Positions 41,836 to 50,932 of a stretch of DNA of 56,857 nucleotides are shown piece after piece. Positions within the stretch are counted from its first letter, which is position 1; each line of letters starts with the position of its first letter. A program made the translations under genes and the position numbers. The notes under the pieces are model-generated. The model was not told the DNA's origin and ran no database searches. It was given only the letters and a program-made list of their open reading frames with translations. This DNA is from JBQTHI01 sp052390035 (GTDB taxonomy: Bacteria > Actinomycetota > Acidimicrobiia > Spongiisociales > ZC4RG35). The stretch is from contig JBQTHI010000001.1 in assembly GCA_052390035.1 (NCBI GenBank), forward strand, positions 1 through 56,857, in the 5' to 3' direction.

Positions 41836-43284
41836 ATGGACATCGTGTCGGCGTTTCGGCGAACCGCCAACCGCCATCCTCATCGTCCGTTCCTCTTTGA
41901 CCGGGTGAGCTCGGTGACCTACGCCGAGGCAGATACCCAAAGCGAATCGATAGCCAATGAGCTGGTGCATCGGGGAGTCACACAAGGTTCCACCTTGGGG
42001 CTCTTCTCACCCGACCGGGTTGCGCTGTGGCTCGCCATTATCGGTGCCTGGAAAGCGGGCGTCCTACCGGGGCTGTTGGACCCTCGCACCGGTCAGGAGG
42101 ACCTGCCCTACTTCGTCGAGGACATCGAGGCAGCGCTGGTGGCAGCGCCATCGGAGCTGCACGATCGTTTACGCGGAGCGGGGGGGACCCAGGTCGTCGA
42201 CCTGGAATCGCTGGGAACGGATGGGGCCACCGGACCGGTTGACCGGCACGGTGCTGAAGCGCCGCTCTATCTCTCGTATACCTCAGGCACGACCGGGACT
42301 CCCAAAGGTGCGATCCTGCAATCAGGTCCCGTAACGCTCGGCACCGCCTGCATAGCCGAGCGGCTCGGTCTCACCTCTAAGGACGTTCTCCTGGCAACTA
42401 CGCCGATTCCGAGCAGCTTTCAGCTGGTGGCCGCGCTAATGCCCGCCGTGCACACCGGGGCGTCGGTCGGACTGGTAGCCGGCGGGTCGGTCGCCGGGAT
42501 CTGGGAGCAGGCTCGATCATCACAAGCTTCGATCCTGGTCGGCTATCCGTTGACTCTGGCCGACGCGGTTGCCACAGCCCCCACACAACCGGGCGATTCT
42601 CCTTTCCGGCTCGCCTTGTCTGGAGGATCGCCCCTCGCCCCCCGAATCAAACGGGACTACCGATCCCGTCTCGGCATCCATCTGCTTGAGAGCTACGGGC
42701 AAAGCGAGCTAGGTGGATTCATGGCCATGGGTAGCGAACGCGATGACGAGCGCGCCCTCGCCGGATACGTGGGACGACCTCTACCCGATCGCCTGGCTTA
42801 CGTTGGAGGGGCGCATGCCTTCGACCAGCCTCCCGGGGACGTTGGTGAGGTCTTGGTGTCGCAAGGCTACTTCGCCGGATATCGCAACAAACCCGAGAAA
42901 ACCGAGGAAGCCATAGCTGGCGGCGTCCTCCATACGGGAGATCTCGGCGTGGCAGATGTCGATGGGTACCTTCGTGTGCTCGGCCGCCTAGGCGAGGCGG
43001 AGGCGGCGGCTCGACGGGGCGGATTCATGCGCCAATTGGAGGACGCCTTCTATGAGCACGAGGATGTCCGTCACGCCACTGTCGTCGAAAACCCCGACGG
43101 CAAAATCGAGGCCTTTCTCGAGCTTCTTCCGGGTCGCTCCACGGCAGCACTCGAGATCGAGGCTTTCGCCGCCACCCAGGTCACATCCGGACTAGCCCCG
43201 GCAAGGACGACGGTGCTCGAGCAAATGCCGCGGACTTTTAGCGGGAAGGCCGACCGCCGAAAGCTGGCCCGCGGCGATGGGTGA
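41836..43284 (+). CDS. AMP-forming acyl-CoA synthetase/ligase
   Basis: A 482-residue adenylate-forming enzyme that activates a carboxylate as the acyl-AMP. Motif A3 is LSYTSGTTGTPKGA (about 149-162), A5 ESYGQSELGG, A7 LHTGDLGVADVDGYLRVLGR and the A10 Lys in PRTFSGKADRRK. After A8 the usual hinge RxK is RLGE and the C-terminal region is short, so substrate or second-half chemistry may differ. The stop overlaps the FAD oxidoreductase start (GTGA). Confidence 0.85.
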   Translation: MDIVSAFRRTANRHPHRPFLFDRVSSVTYAEADTQSESIANELVHRGVTQGSTLGLFSPDRVALWLAIIGAWKAGVLPGLLDPRTGQEDLPYFVEDIEAALVAAPSELHDRLRGAGGTQVVDLESLGTDGATGPVDRHGAEAPLYLSYTSGTTGTPKGAILQSGPVTLGTACIAERLGLTSKDVLLATTPIPSSFQLVAALMPAVHTGASVGLVAGGSVAGIWEQARSSQASILVGYPLTLADAVATAPTQPGDSPFRLALSGGSPLAPRIKRDYRSRLGIHLLESYGQSELGGFMAMGSERDDERALAGYVGRPLPDRLAYVGGAHAFDQPPGDVGEVLVSQGYFAGYRNKPEKTEEAIAGGVLHTGDLGVADVDGYLRVLGRLGEAEAAARRGGFMRQLEDAFYEHEDVRHATVVENPDGKIEAFLELLPGRSTAALEIEAFAATQVTSGLAPARTTVLEQMPRTFSGKADRRKLARGDG

Positions 43285-44840
43285 CGCTTCTGTTAGGAGA
43301 TGACGCCATCGTTGTCGGAGGGGGCCACAACGGGCTGACGTGCGCCGCCTATCTCGCTCGGGCTGGGCTCCGGGTGCTTGTCCTGGAGGCACGCACGACC
43401 ATCGGCGGGTGCGCCTCCACGGTCGAAGAGCTGGGAGCGCGCTTCAACATCTGCAATTGCGATCATGTGATGGTACGAGCGACACCTGTCGTTGAAGAGC
43501 TCGACTTGGCGGGTCACGGACTCACCTACCTCGATCTGGAACCCCATCTCCTGGCAATCAACTGGGAAGGCGGAGAACCATGGTTCGGATTTCACAGTGT
43601 GGAGCGAACGCTGGAGTCGATCGCCATTGCCTATCCCCATCAAGTAGATGCGTACCGCAGATACTGCCGTGAGGCCATGCCCGTGGCCGAGCTGCTGGCG
43701 GCGCTGACCCAGACGGTGCCCACCCCTAGGCGTATCCTCCAACGAGTCCTGACTCGCCGGGGCCGGGTATTGGCCACGCTGCTCAAGTGGAACCGGATGA
43801 GCGCCGAGGCGGTCCTCCGGACTTTCTTTACCGAAGAAGCCATCGTCGCCCCGGCGTTGGCCATGGCGCCGGCAGTATGGGGGGTTTCTCCCCGCACCCC
43901 CGGGACCGGATTGGGGGCGCTGGTTTATGCCCTACGCCACCACGTGCAACCCGGGCGCCCGGTCGGCGGGTCAGGTGCCCTGCCTGTGGCCCTCGCCGGA
44001 GCTCTGGAGTTCTTCGGCGGGCGAGTGCGATGCTCAACCAGAGTCAACCGGATCCTCGTGGAAAGGGAGCGAGTGCGCGGAGTTGAGACCGACAATGGCG
44101 AAATTATTGAGGCGCCTGTGATCGTCTCGGCCATGGATCCGCGGCGCACTTTGGTGGATTGGTTGGATTCAGGCGCCCGCTCTCTCGCCCCCCTGAAGCA
44201 ACGTTGGCGCAACCGATCGATGCCGGATGGCTATGAGTCGAAGGTCGACGCCGTCGTACGTAGCCTGCCGCGATTCAAAGCCGTCGGAGCCGACCTACTC
44301 GGGCATTTGGGAATCAGCGACGCCCTCATACCCACTGCCGTCATCACACCACCATGCGAGGAGATGGCGGCGGCGCACGGACTGCTGGCAGCCGGGGCCG
44401 TCGCCGCACGCCCGGTCCTTTTCGTGAATGTTCCCTCGGTTCTCGACCCGTCTATGAAGTCAGGCACCGACCACGTCTTCAGTATGGAAGTGCTGTTCAC
44501 TCCATATGCCCTGGCGGGAGGGTGGCGTGAATCCCCTGAGCCAGCGCGTTGGGTAGCTAAATTCGGTGAGCTCGTAGCTCCTGGTTTTCTCGACGGAATG
44601 CTCCGCTCAAGGGTCATGACCCCGCCCGAGTATGAGAGTCAGTTCGGCCTCACCAACGGCTATGCCCCCTCGTTTACCGGAGGGCCGTTGGCGGTGGTGC
44701 TCGGCCGCCAGCCGGAGCTGACGAGATACCGCACGCCGATCCGGGGGCTCTATTTAACGGGGGCAGGCACCTATCCCGGAGCCGGGGTATGGGGTGCGTC
44801 CGGGCGCAACACCGCCGAGGTAGTGATTGGCGATGTGTGA
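43281..44840 (+). CDS. FAD-dependent oxidoreductase, phytoene-desaturase-like
   Basis: A 519-residue flavoprotein. The dinucleotide motif AIVVGGGHNGLTCAAYLARAGLRVLVLEARTTIGGCAST is at residues about 9-47 and the C-terminal FAD motif GLYLTGAGTYPGAGVWGASGRNTAEVV closes it, the pattern of the CrtI/NAD(P)-binding oxidoreductase group. No carotenoid genes are near, so desaturation or oxidation of the ligase product is more likely. GTG start coupled to the ligase. The 163 bases to the convergent gene hold nothing recognised. Confidence 0.85.
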   Translation: MTLLLGDDAIVVGGGHNGLTCAAYLARAGLRVLVLEARTTIGGCASTVEELGARFNICNCDHVMVRATPVVEELDLAGHGLTYLDLEPHLLAINWEGGEPWFGFHSVERTLESIAIAYPHQVDAYRRYCREAMPVAELLAALTQTVPTPRRILQRVLTRRGRVLATLLKWNRMSAEAVLRTFFTEEAIVAPALAMAPAVWGVSPRTPGTGLGALVYALRHHVQPGRPVGGSGALPVALAGALEFFGGRVRCSTRVNRILVERERVRGVETDNGEIIEAPVIVSAMDPRRTLVDWLDSGARSLAPLKQRWRNRSMPDGYESKVDAVVRSLPRFKAVGADLLGHLGISDALIPTAVITPPCEEMAAAHGLLAAGAVAARPVLFVNVPSVLDPSMKSGTDHVFSMEVLFTPYALAGGWRESPEPARWVAKFGELVAPGFLDGMLRSRVMTPPEYESQFGLTNGYAPSFTGGPLAVVLGRQPELTRYRTPIRGLYLTGAGTYPGAGVWGASGRNTAEVVIGDV

Positions 44841-45003
44841 GCTCGTAGTGCGACGGCACGATCGTTGTCAGGCCGATGTAGTCGATCTCGACGACCTCCC
44901 GATGGTCTACCCGTGATTGTCTTTCTCTCTTACCTGTTTCTCTACCAATCACTCGATCGAGGCGTGATCGAACGCCCTCTAGTGGTCTACTGGCGATCGC
45001 AGT

Positions 45004-46344
45004 TCATCCAGAATCGAGCGGCGGAGCAGCGACGACCTTCTCCCCATCCAACCCAGCTCGGCGCAGGTAAGACACAGCGATTGACTGAGCCTCCCCGACG
45101 AGGGCGGCTTCGTCGACTTGAGTCAGACGTCCGTCTTTCACGACGACTCGTCCATCGACGAGAACATGACGAACGTCGTCGCCGTGAACACGATTAACCA
45201 CGGTCCAAACCGGGTCGAGCACCGGCTGGAGATGGGCAGCGCCAACGCCGACACAAACCAGGTCCGCGCGCTTGCCTGCCTCTATCGAGCCGAGCTCGTC
45301 GTGGAGACCGAGGGCGGCTGCCCCGCCGTGGGTGGCCATTTCGAGCGACTGTTGGGGGGACACGGCACCGGGATCGGAGGCGGCCAGGCCCTGGATCAAG
45401 AGCACCTGGCGCATGTCGGAGAAGAGGTCGTCCATGGTGTCCACCCCGAGCGCGACGTTAACGCCTGCGGCCAATAGCCGGGTGACCGGCGAGATCCCCT
45501 TGGCCAGCCGCAAGTGATTGGTCGGGCAGTGCACGACGTGGCTTCCGCTGCGGACGAGGCGTCGTATCTCACCCGAGGACAGATACACGCAGTGGACCAA
45601 TATGGTGTCCTCGCCGGCGAATCCGAGCCGGTGGAGCAACTCCACCGGGCGGGCCCCTTGTGTACGCAATACCCCTTCCACCTCCTCGCGGGTCTCGGCA
45701 ACGTGCGTGTAGAGCCGAACTCCCAGTCGATCTGCCAGCCTCCGTGACTTGGCGAAGGTCGACGGTGCTACTTGACGGAAGGACACCGGCGCCACGAACA
45801 ACTGCTCTCGGGGAATCGTCCGATCGACGATCTGAGCGATGTCACGGAAGGCGTCTCGTTCCCTCTCAGAGATCGCGCGGTAGGGGCGGGTCATGATGCC
45901 CCGTGCGACGAACCATCGGATCCCCGTAGCGCGATAACCGACGATCGCCGCCTCGAGGAGGCCTGGGCGATGGAACGGGTAGAGATGATCGACGACCGAG
46001 GTCACCCCTGCTCGCAAAAGCCGAGCTGTCCCTAGGAGGGCTCCGATCCGATATTCCGCAGTCCCCATCTGCTTGCTGAGCCGCCACATGATGCGAAGCA
46101 AGGCGTCAATGCGAAGACCCACGCCCACCCGTACACCGGGTGTGAGGTCGCGCAGATGATCGTGGAGGTCGATGAGTCCGGGAATAATGATCGTGCCCTT
46201 AGCGTCTAGCGTGGAGCGCGCTCGCAAAGTGGGGCCGCCGACTGCGGCGAAACGACCGTCCCTTACGTAGATGTCGTCAGCGATTACTCGACGCTGAGCG
46301 TCGAGCGTTATCACCAGGCCACCCCGGATCCTTAGGTCCATCAT
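45004..46344 (-). CDS. SsnA/AtzA-type metal-dependent amidohydrolase
   Basis: A 446-residue deaminase or hydrolase of the TIM-barrel amidohydrolase superfamily. Metal ligands are in GLIDLHDHL, LYTHVAETREE, LVHCVYLS and GVDTMDD. The group includes guanine deaminase, chlorohydrolases and SsnA of purine catabolism. Together with the three-subunit Mo-hydroxylase upstream it could deaminate or ring-open a heterocycle. It overlaps the LLM gene by four bases and ends the long minus-strand unit. Confidence 0.87.
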   Translation of the reverse strand: MMDLRIRGGLVITLDAQRRVIADDIYVRDGRFAAVGGPTLRARSTLDAKGTIIIPGLIDLHDHLRDLTPGVRVGVGLRIDALLRIMWRLSKQMGTAEYRIGALLGTARLLRAGVTSVVDHLYPFHRPGLLEAAIVGYRATGIRWFVARGIMTRPYRAISERERDAFRDIAQIVDRTIPREQLFVAPVSFRQVAPSTFAKSRRLADRLGVRLYTHVAETREEVEGVLRTQGARPVELLHRLGFAGEDTILVHCVYLSSGEIRRLVRSGSHVVHCPTNHLRLAKGISPVTRLLAAGVNVALGVDTMDDLFSDMRQVLLIQGLAASDPGAVSPQQSLEMATHGGAAALGLHDELGSIEAGKRADLVCVGVGAAHLQPVLDPVWTVVNRVHGDDVRHVLVDGRVVVKDGRLTQVDEAALVGEAQSIAVSYLRRAGLDGEKVVAAPPLDSG

Positions 46345-47327
46345 CGGAACAAGGCCCGCCCTACCCGATCGACGTTGGTCATCGTTTCTTCCAAGGTGGC
46401 ACCGCCAAGGCTGAGGATGACGGCCTCCACACCGCGGTTAGACAACGTTTGCAGCTCGTCTGTTAACTCCTGAGGAGTTCCCGCCACCGCGAAGGCTTGC
46501 ACCATGCCGGGGGTCATAAGCTGCACTGCCTTCCGGTGGTCACCCGTCCTAACTGCCTCCCGGATGGGTCGGACCTGCTCGGGGTCGAGACCGTAGAGAG
46601 GGATCAACTCCTCTGCGTAGCTCCCGCCCACCATGAAAAGACAGCGACGTTTCAAGCGGTCCAACGCGGCCTCTCGATCCTCATCAAACTCGTAGTCGAA
46701 CATCACACAGAGGACACAAGCTGATTCGGGCCGCGCGGCGCGGTCCGCCCCATCGCTCACGCGTTGGCGGGCGTACGCAATGTGGGTCGGCGCCAGGCCG
46801 TGGGTGATCACCCCATCGGCAATCGCGCCGGCAAGCTCCAGCATCCGCGGCCCGCGAGCCGCGAGATAGATGGGCATTGCCCCTGTCGACCACCCCAGCT
46901 CGGCGCCTTCGGTAGTGAAGATCCGCCCCTTGACTCGAGCCGGTCCCGTAGACAGCGCCTTCACGATCGCGACACTTTCACGGACGACCGCTAGAGGCTG
47001 ATTGATCTCCAGACCCAACTGCGAGGGGAACTCGGCACCTCCCGTGCCGATCCCCACCACAGCCCTGCCCCCGGAGAGTTCGTTGAGAGTCGCAAACGAG
47101 CTGGCAAGTAGGGCGGGGTGGCGGAGAAGGGGACTGGCCACTGCCGCCCCTAAACGGATGGTGTTGGTGCGGGTGGCCGCCAGCCCCAGAGCAATGAACA
47201 AGTCGCGGAGGAAGTAATGGTCGGGAACCCAGACGGTCGAGAAGCCGATGTACTCGGCAGCAACGGCAATGTGGCTGCAATCTTCGGCGGGTCGGTCAAG
47301 CCATACGGACAGCCCGATGTCCATCAC
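46341..47327 (-). CDS. LLM-class flavin/F420-dependent oxidoreductase (4)
   Basis: A 328-residue TIM-barrel oxidoreductase. FSTVWVPDHYFLRDLFIALGLAATRTNTIRLGAAVASPLLRHPALLASSFATLNELSGGRAVVGIGTGG matches the F420-dependent branch. It lies between the Mo-hydroxylase medium subunit and the amidohydrolase, inside the same unit, so it may act on the hydroxylated product. Confidence 0.87.
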   Translation of the reverse strand: MMDIGLSVWLDRPAEDCSHIAVAAEYIGFSTVWVPDHYFLRDLFIALGLAATRTNTIRLGAAVASPLLRHPALLASSFATLNELSGGRAVVGIGTGGAEFPSQLGLEINQPLAVVRESVAIVKALSTGPARVKGRIFTTEGAELGWSTGAMPIYLAARGPRMLELAGAIADGVITHGLAPTHIAYARQRVSDGADRAARPESACVLCVMFDYEFDEDREAALDRLKRRCLFMVGGSYAEELIPLYGLDPEQVRPIREAVRTGDHRKAVQLMTPGMVQAFAVAGTPQELTDELQTLSNRGVEAVILSLGGATLEETMTNVDRVGRALFR

Positions 47328-47378
47328 GGCCCGCCGGCAGCACCGAGATCCACTCGGATCGGCGCTCGTGTCAACCTG

Positions 47379-48194
47379 TCATGCATCGACGGCGTATCGA
47401 AACAGGTCGGCTGCCACTTGTCGCCGATACCAGGCGCTGGCCCTGATGTCGTCGATCGGGCGCACCGATCGCCGAATTGCTGATACCGCCTTGTTGACGA
47501 CATCGGGTGTCGGCCGCTGCCCTTCGATTGCCGCCTCGGCCTCCGTCACCCTGATGACTGTCGGCGCCACCGCGCCGAACGCCAGGCGCACGTCGTGGAG
47601 GTTCCCGTCGGTATCTGTCCTCCACCGCCAGGCGAGGCTAACGATCGAGATCGCCATCGCCGCCCGCCCTCCAAGTTTGAGGAAACCCTCCTCGCCATGA
47701 GGTAGGGGAACCCGCAGCAGCGAGATCCACTCCTCCGGTTCCAACACCGTGGTGCCGGGGCCGGTGGACAATTCGGAGACGAGAACGGTGCGCGAGCCGA
47801 CCCGACCTTGGACGACCGCTTCGGCCCCCGCGGCCACCAGCGGCGGGACCATGTCAGCGGCCGGGGAGGCATTTGCCAGATTGCCACCAATCGTGGCCCG
47901 GTTACGGATCTGACGCGAGCCAAAGACACGGGCGGCAGCCGCTATCGCCGGCAGCCGACCGGCCAGCGCCTCGATTACCGACGAGATCGACGCCACGGCA
48001 GAGACTTCCACGACGCCATCTCGGTGCACCACGGGGGAGGGCCCGTCGGCGAGGTTGGTGATGTCGATCAATCGCTCTTCCTCTCGACCTGCTCTCATCT
48101 GTACCAAGAGATCGGTTCCGCCAGCAATAACACGGCCAGAACCGATGACCTGGCCGAGTTCGGCAACGGTGGAAGGAACTACAAGCTGGGTCAT
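47379..48194 (-). CDS. Mo-hydroxylase FAD subunit (medium, CoxM/XdhB-like)
   Basis: A 271-residue FAD-binding subunit that passes electrons from the iron-sulfur subunit to an acceptor. VIAGGTDLLVQMRAG and IRNRATIGGNLANASPAADM are the two FAD motifs. It overlaps the small-subunit gene by four bases and forms, with it and the large subunit, a complete xanthine-dehydrogenase-family enzyme. Confidence 0.93.
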   Translation of the reverse strand: MTQLVVPSTVAELGQVIGSGRVIAGGTDLLVQMRAGREEERLIDITNLADGPSPVVHRDGVVEVSAVASISSVIEALAGRLPAIAAAARVFGSRQIRNRATIGGNLANASPAADMVPPLVAAGAEAVVQGRVGSRTVLVSELSTGPGTTVLEPEEWISLLRVPLPHGEEGFLKLGGRAAMAISIVSLAWRWRTDTDGNLHDVRLAFGAVAPTVIRVTEAEAAIEGQRPTPDVVNKAVSAIRRSVRPIDDIRASAWYRRQVAADLFRYAVDA

Positions 48195-48640
48195 AACCTA
48201 GGTGCTGCGCCCGCGGCCTCGACCGCCTGGAAGATGGGGGCGTATCCGGTGCACCGGCAGAGGTTTCCTTCGATGGCCTGAAGAACGGCGTCGGGCTCGG
48301 GGTGGGGGTCCTTCATCAGCAGCCCGGCCACCGAAACCACCACACCAGGGGTGCAAAAGCCGCATTGGGTGGCGTGAGCATCGACGACCGCCTGCTGAAA
48401 TGGGTGTAGCAGCTCCGGTGCGCCGAGTCCTTCAACTGTAACTATCGAGGCATCGCCCACCTGACCGACCAGCACCAGGCAGGAACAAACCGCTTCCCCC
48501 TCCATCAGAACGGTGCAAGCCCCGCATTCACCCATGCCGCAACCTTCCTTGGCTCCGGTGAGTCCGAGCCGCTCTCGGAGAAAGTCGAGCAGCCGCTCCT
48601 CCGAGGGTCCGGTTTCGGCCAGCTGGCCGTTGACCCTCAT
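48191..48640 (-). CDS. Mo-hydroxylase 2Fe-2S subunit (small, CoxS/XdhC-like)
   Basis: A 149-residue iron-sulfur protein with both clusters: the plant-type cluster in GCGMGECGACTVLMEGEAVCSC and the second in QCGFCTPG...GNLCRCTGY. Size and spacing are standard. It overlaps both neighbours by four bases. Confidence 0.95.
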   Translation of the reverse strand: MRVNGQLAETGPSEERLLDFLRERLGLTGAKEGCGMGECGACTVLMEGEAVCSCLVLVGQVGDASIVTVEGLGAPELLHPFQQAVVDAHATQCGFCTPGVVVSVAGLLMKDPHPEPDAVLQAIEGNLCRCTGYAPIFQAVEAAGAAPRL

Positions 48641-50835
48641 GCGCTGAGTACCGAGCCGTGCATCAGTCGGTAGATCCTCTCCGGAGTGGCCGGCAACCTG
48701 TCGGTCGTCACACCGACTGCGTCCTCGATGGCAGCCGCAATGGCCGGGGCGATTGGTACCAGCACCACCTCGGCGATCCCCTTGGCTCCGTAGGGACCAG
48801 TCGTCTCGCCACCTTCGATGAGGATCGTGTCAATGTGCGGCGAATCGGCGGCCGTGGGAATCAGGTAGGTCTCCAAGGAGCGGGTGGTGGGGACCCCTTG
48901 CGCAAGCTTGAACTCCTCCATGGTCGCCCAGCCGAGGCCCTGAACGATTCCTCCCTCGGTCTGTCCGATGACTCCCGCTGGGTTTACGGCGATTCCGCAA
49001 TCGACGGCGCAGACCACCTCCGTGACATGTACTTCTCCGGTGTAACGGTTCACCTCCACTCGGGCCAGTTGAGCCGCACTGCCGTAGATCCGATGTGGAG
49101 ACAAACGATCAAGGTCGTCTGCAACGAGGTTTGCTCCCAGATCCGCTACGTCGGGTACGTCGTATACCACTTCGACCAGAGCCCTCCCGGATCGGGAAAG
49201 TTGCCGGCCTGCCTCGGCCCAATCGAGGGGTTCGGGGAGTTGGAGTTCGTCGATCCGCTTCTTTAGCTCCCGACAGGCTGACAGCACCGCCGAGCCGCCC
49301 GCGTAGGTACTGCGAGAAGCCGCACAGCTCCCCGCCTCCGGAACCAACTCGGTGTCCCCCACGACGACGTCGATCTCCTCGTACGGTCTATCCAGAACAT
49401 CTGCCGCGATCTGGGCATAGGCTGTCTCGATCGACTGACCGGTGTGGTTGGGGCCAGCCCAGATACGAATCGAACCATCGGTACCGATGGCGAGCCGGGC
49501 AGCGGACTTGTCACCTCGGCGGCTCCCGTACCCAACGCCCTTCAGAGCAGCGGCAAAACCGGTGCCGCGGGACCAGGGGCCTCTCGCCTGGTTCTGCCAC
49601 TCGACCTTTTCCCGCCACCAGCGATGGGCTGCAACAGCCTCAACGGCCTCAGCTACCCGAAAACCATCGCCAATCACATGCCCATACAGACCGTGCGGGT
49701 CTCCGGGGCGAAGGAGGTTTCGGCGGCGAAGCTCGACCGGATCTAGCCCCATTTGCTTCGCCGCCACGTTGAGGGCCGTCTCCAACGCGAAGGCGACCTG
49801 TGGCACTCCGAATCCCCGAAAGGCTCCTCCGTTGCCGTTGTTGGTGTACACAGCCCTGCCGACGAAACGGGCGTTTTCTATTCGATAGGGACCGGTGGAC
49901 GCCTCGGCCGACACCTTCAACACGGAAGGGCTAAACGACGCGTAGGGCCCGACGTCGGCCAGAGCGTCGGTGTCAAGGGCGACGATTCGACCATCGGAGT
50001 CGAGGCCAAGCCGGGTGCGGACCCGATAGGGATGTCGTTTGGCTCCGGTCAGCATCACCTCCTCCCGGCTAAGCACAATTCGAACCGGCCGGTTGCTGGC
50101 TCGAGCCAGCAAAGCCAGAAAAACCGGGACGGGACCGTCGGCCTTCGAACCAAAGGCGCCACCCACCGGGTTCGAAATCACCCGCACGTCCTCGGGATCG
50201 AGTCCGAGAGCCTTTGCCACCTGATGGCGCACGAACCCGGGGAGTTGGTTTCCGTACCAGATTGTCACCAGGCCATCGCGAAACTCACCTACCCCACCCC
50301 CAGGCTCCAGGCAGACATGCTCCTGGGTTGGTGTTTGCACGGTTCGGTCGACCATCACCGCCGCCGTGGTCAGCGCCTTCTCGACGTCCCCGTGCTCATG
50401 GCGGAAATCCATCAGCAGGTTGCCCGAATCGTGGAGGGGAAGCCCGTCCAACGCCAGCTCGGGGTCGTCGACGACCGGGAGAGCCTCAACCTCGAACCGG
50501 ATCGCGGCTACCGCCGCCGCTGCCGCCGAAACGGTCTCTGCCGCAACCAGCGCCAACGGGTCTCCCAGCTGGCGGATTCGATCCTCAACCAGAACCGGCT
50601 GATCCTGAACGATGAGACCATGGCGGTTGTCGGGAACATCCTTGGCGGTCATGATTACCCTCAGGCCGGAGATAGCGAGGGCCGGCTCGACATCGATGTT
50701 TCGCAGCCACCCGTGAGCAATTGGGCTACGAACGATCCGCCCGTGGAGCATTCCTGGAAGGCGCTTGTCGGTCAGGAATTCGAGGGAACCTGTCACTGCC
50801 TTCTCGGCGCCCCTACTCGGCATCGACCTACCCAC
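48637..50835 (-). CDS. Mo-hydroxylase large (molybdopterin) subunit
   Basis: A 732-residue catalytic subunit binding the molybdenum cofactor. VGGAFGSKADGP, GAFRGFGVPQVAFALE and the catalytic Glu in GAKGIAEVVLVP are visible; the usual GIGEP around the Glu is changed to GIAEV. The FRGFG form is that of xanthine, nicotinate and related hydroxylases rather than CO dehydrogenase. GTG 50835 gives VGRSMPSRGAEKAVTG, the family start. First gene of the three-subunit set, 97 bases after the opine-dehydrogenase-like genes. Confidence 0.92.
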   Translation of the reverse strand: MGRSMPSRGAEKAVTGSLEFLTDKRLPGMLHGRIVRSPIAHGWLRNIDVEPALAISGLRVIMTAKDVPDNRHGLIVQDQPVLVEDRIRQLGDPLALVAAETVSAAAAAVAAIRFEVEALPVVDDPELALDGLPLHDSGNLLMDFRHEHGDVEKALTTAAVMVDRTVQTPTQEHVCLEPGGGVGEFRDGLVTIWYGNQLPGFVRHQVAKALGLDPEDVRVISNPVGGAFGSKADGPVPVFLALLARASNRPVRIVLSREEVMLTGAKRHPYRVRTRLGLDSDGRIVALDTDALADVGPYASFSPSVLKVSAEASTGPYRIENARFVGRAVYTNNGNGGAFRGFGVPQVAFALETALNVAAKQMGLDPVELRRRNLLRPGDPHGLYGHVIGDGFRVAEAVEAVAAHRWWREKVEWQNQARGPWSRGTGFAAALKGVGYGSRRGDKSAARLAIGTDGSIRIWAGPNHTGQSIETAYAQIAADVLDRPYEEIDVVVGDTELVPEAGSCAASRSTYAGGSAVLSACRELKKRIDELQLPEPLDWAEAGRQLSRSGRALVEVVYDVPDVADLGANLVADDLDRLSPHRIYGSAAQLARVEVNRYTGEVHVTEVVCAVDCGIAVNPAGVIGQTEGGIVQGLGWATMEEFKLAQGVPTTRSLETYLIPTAADSPHIDTILIEGGETTGPYGAKGIAEVVLVPIAPAIAAAIEDAVGVTTDRLPATPERIYRLMHGSVLSA

Positions 50836-50932
50836 GTATTTGGTCCCCGGTGGCGATTTCAGGGTGGTTACCGGCGATCTCTCCTCAAGGCCTCGAATCT
50901 ACCGGTCCCGTCTGCTCGCCACCACCCGACAC

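Noticed and set aside
41836..43284. True beetle-type luciferin ligase beside a luciferase
   Set aside because: LLM proteins are mostly not light-emitting, and the ligase motifs are only those of the general superfamily.
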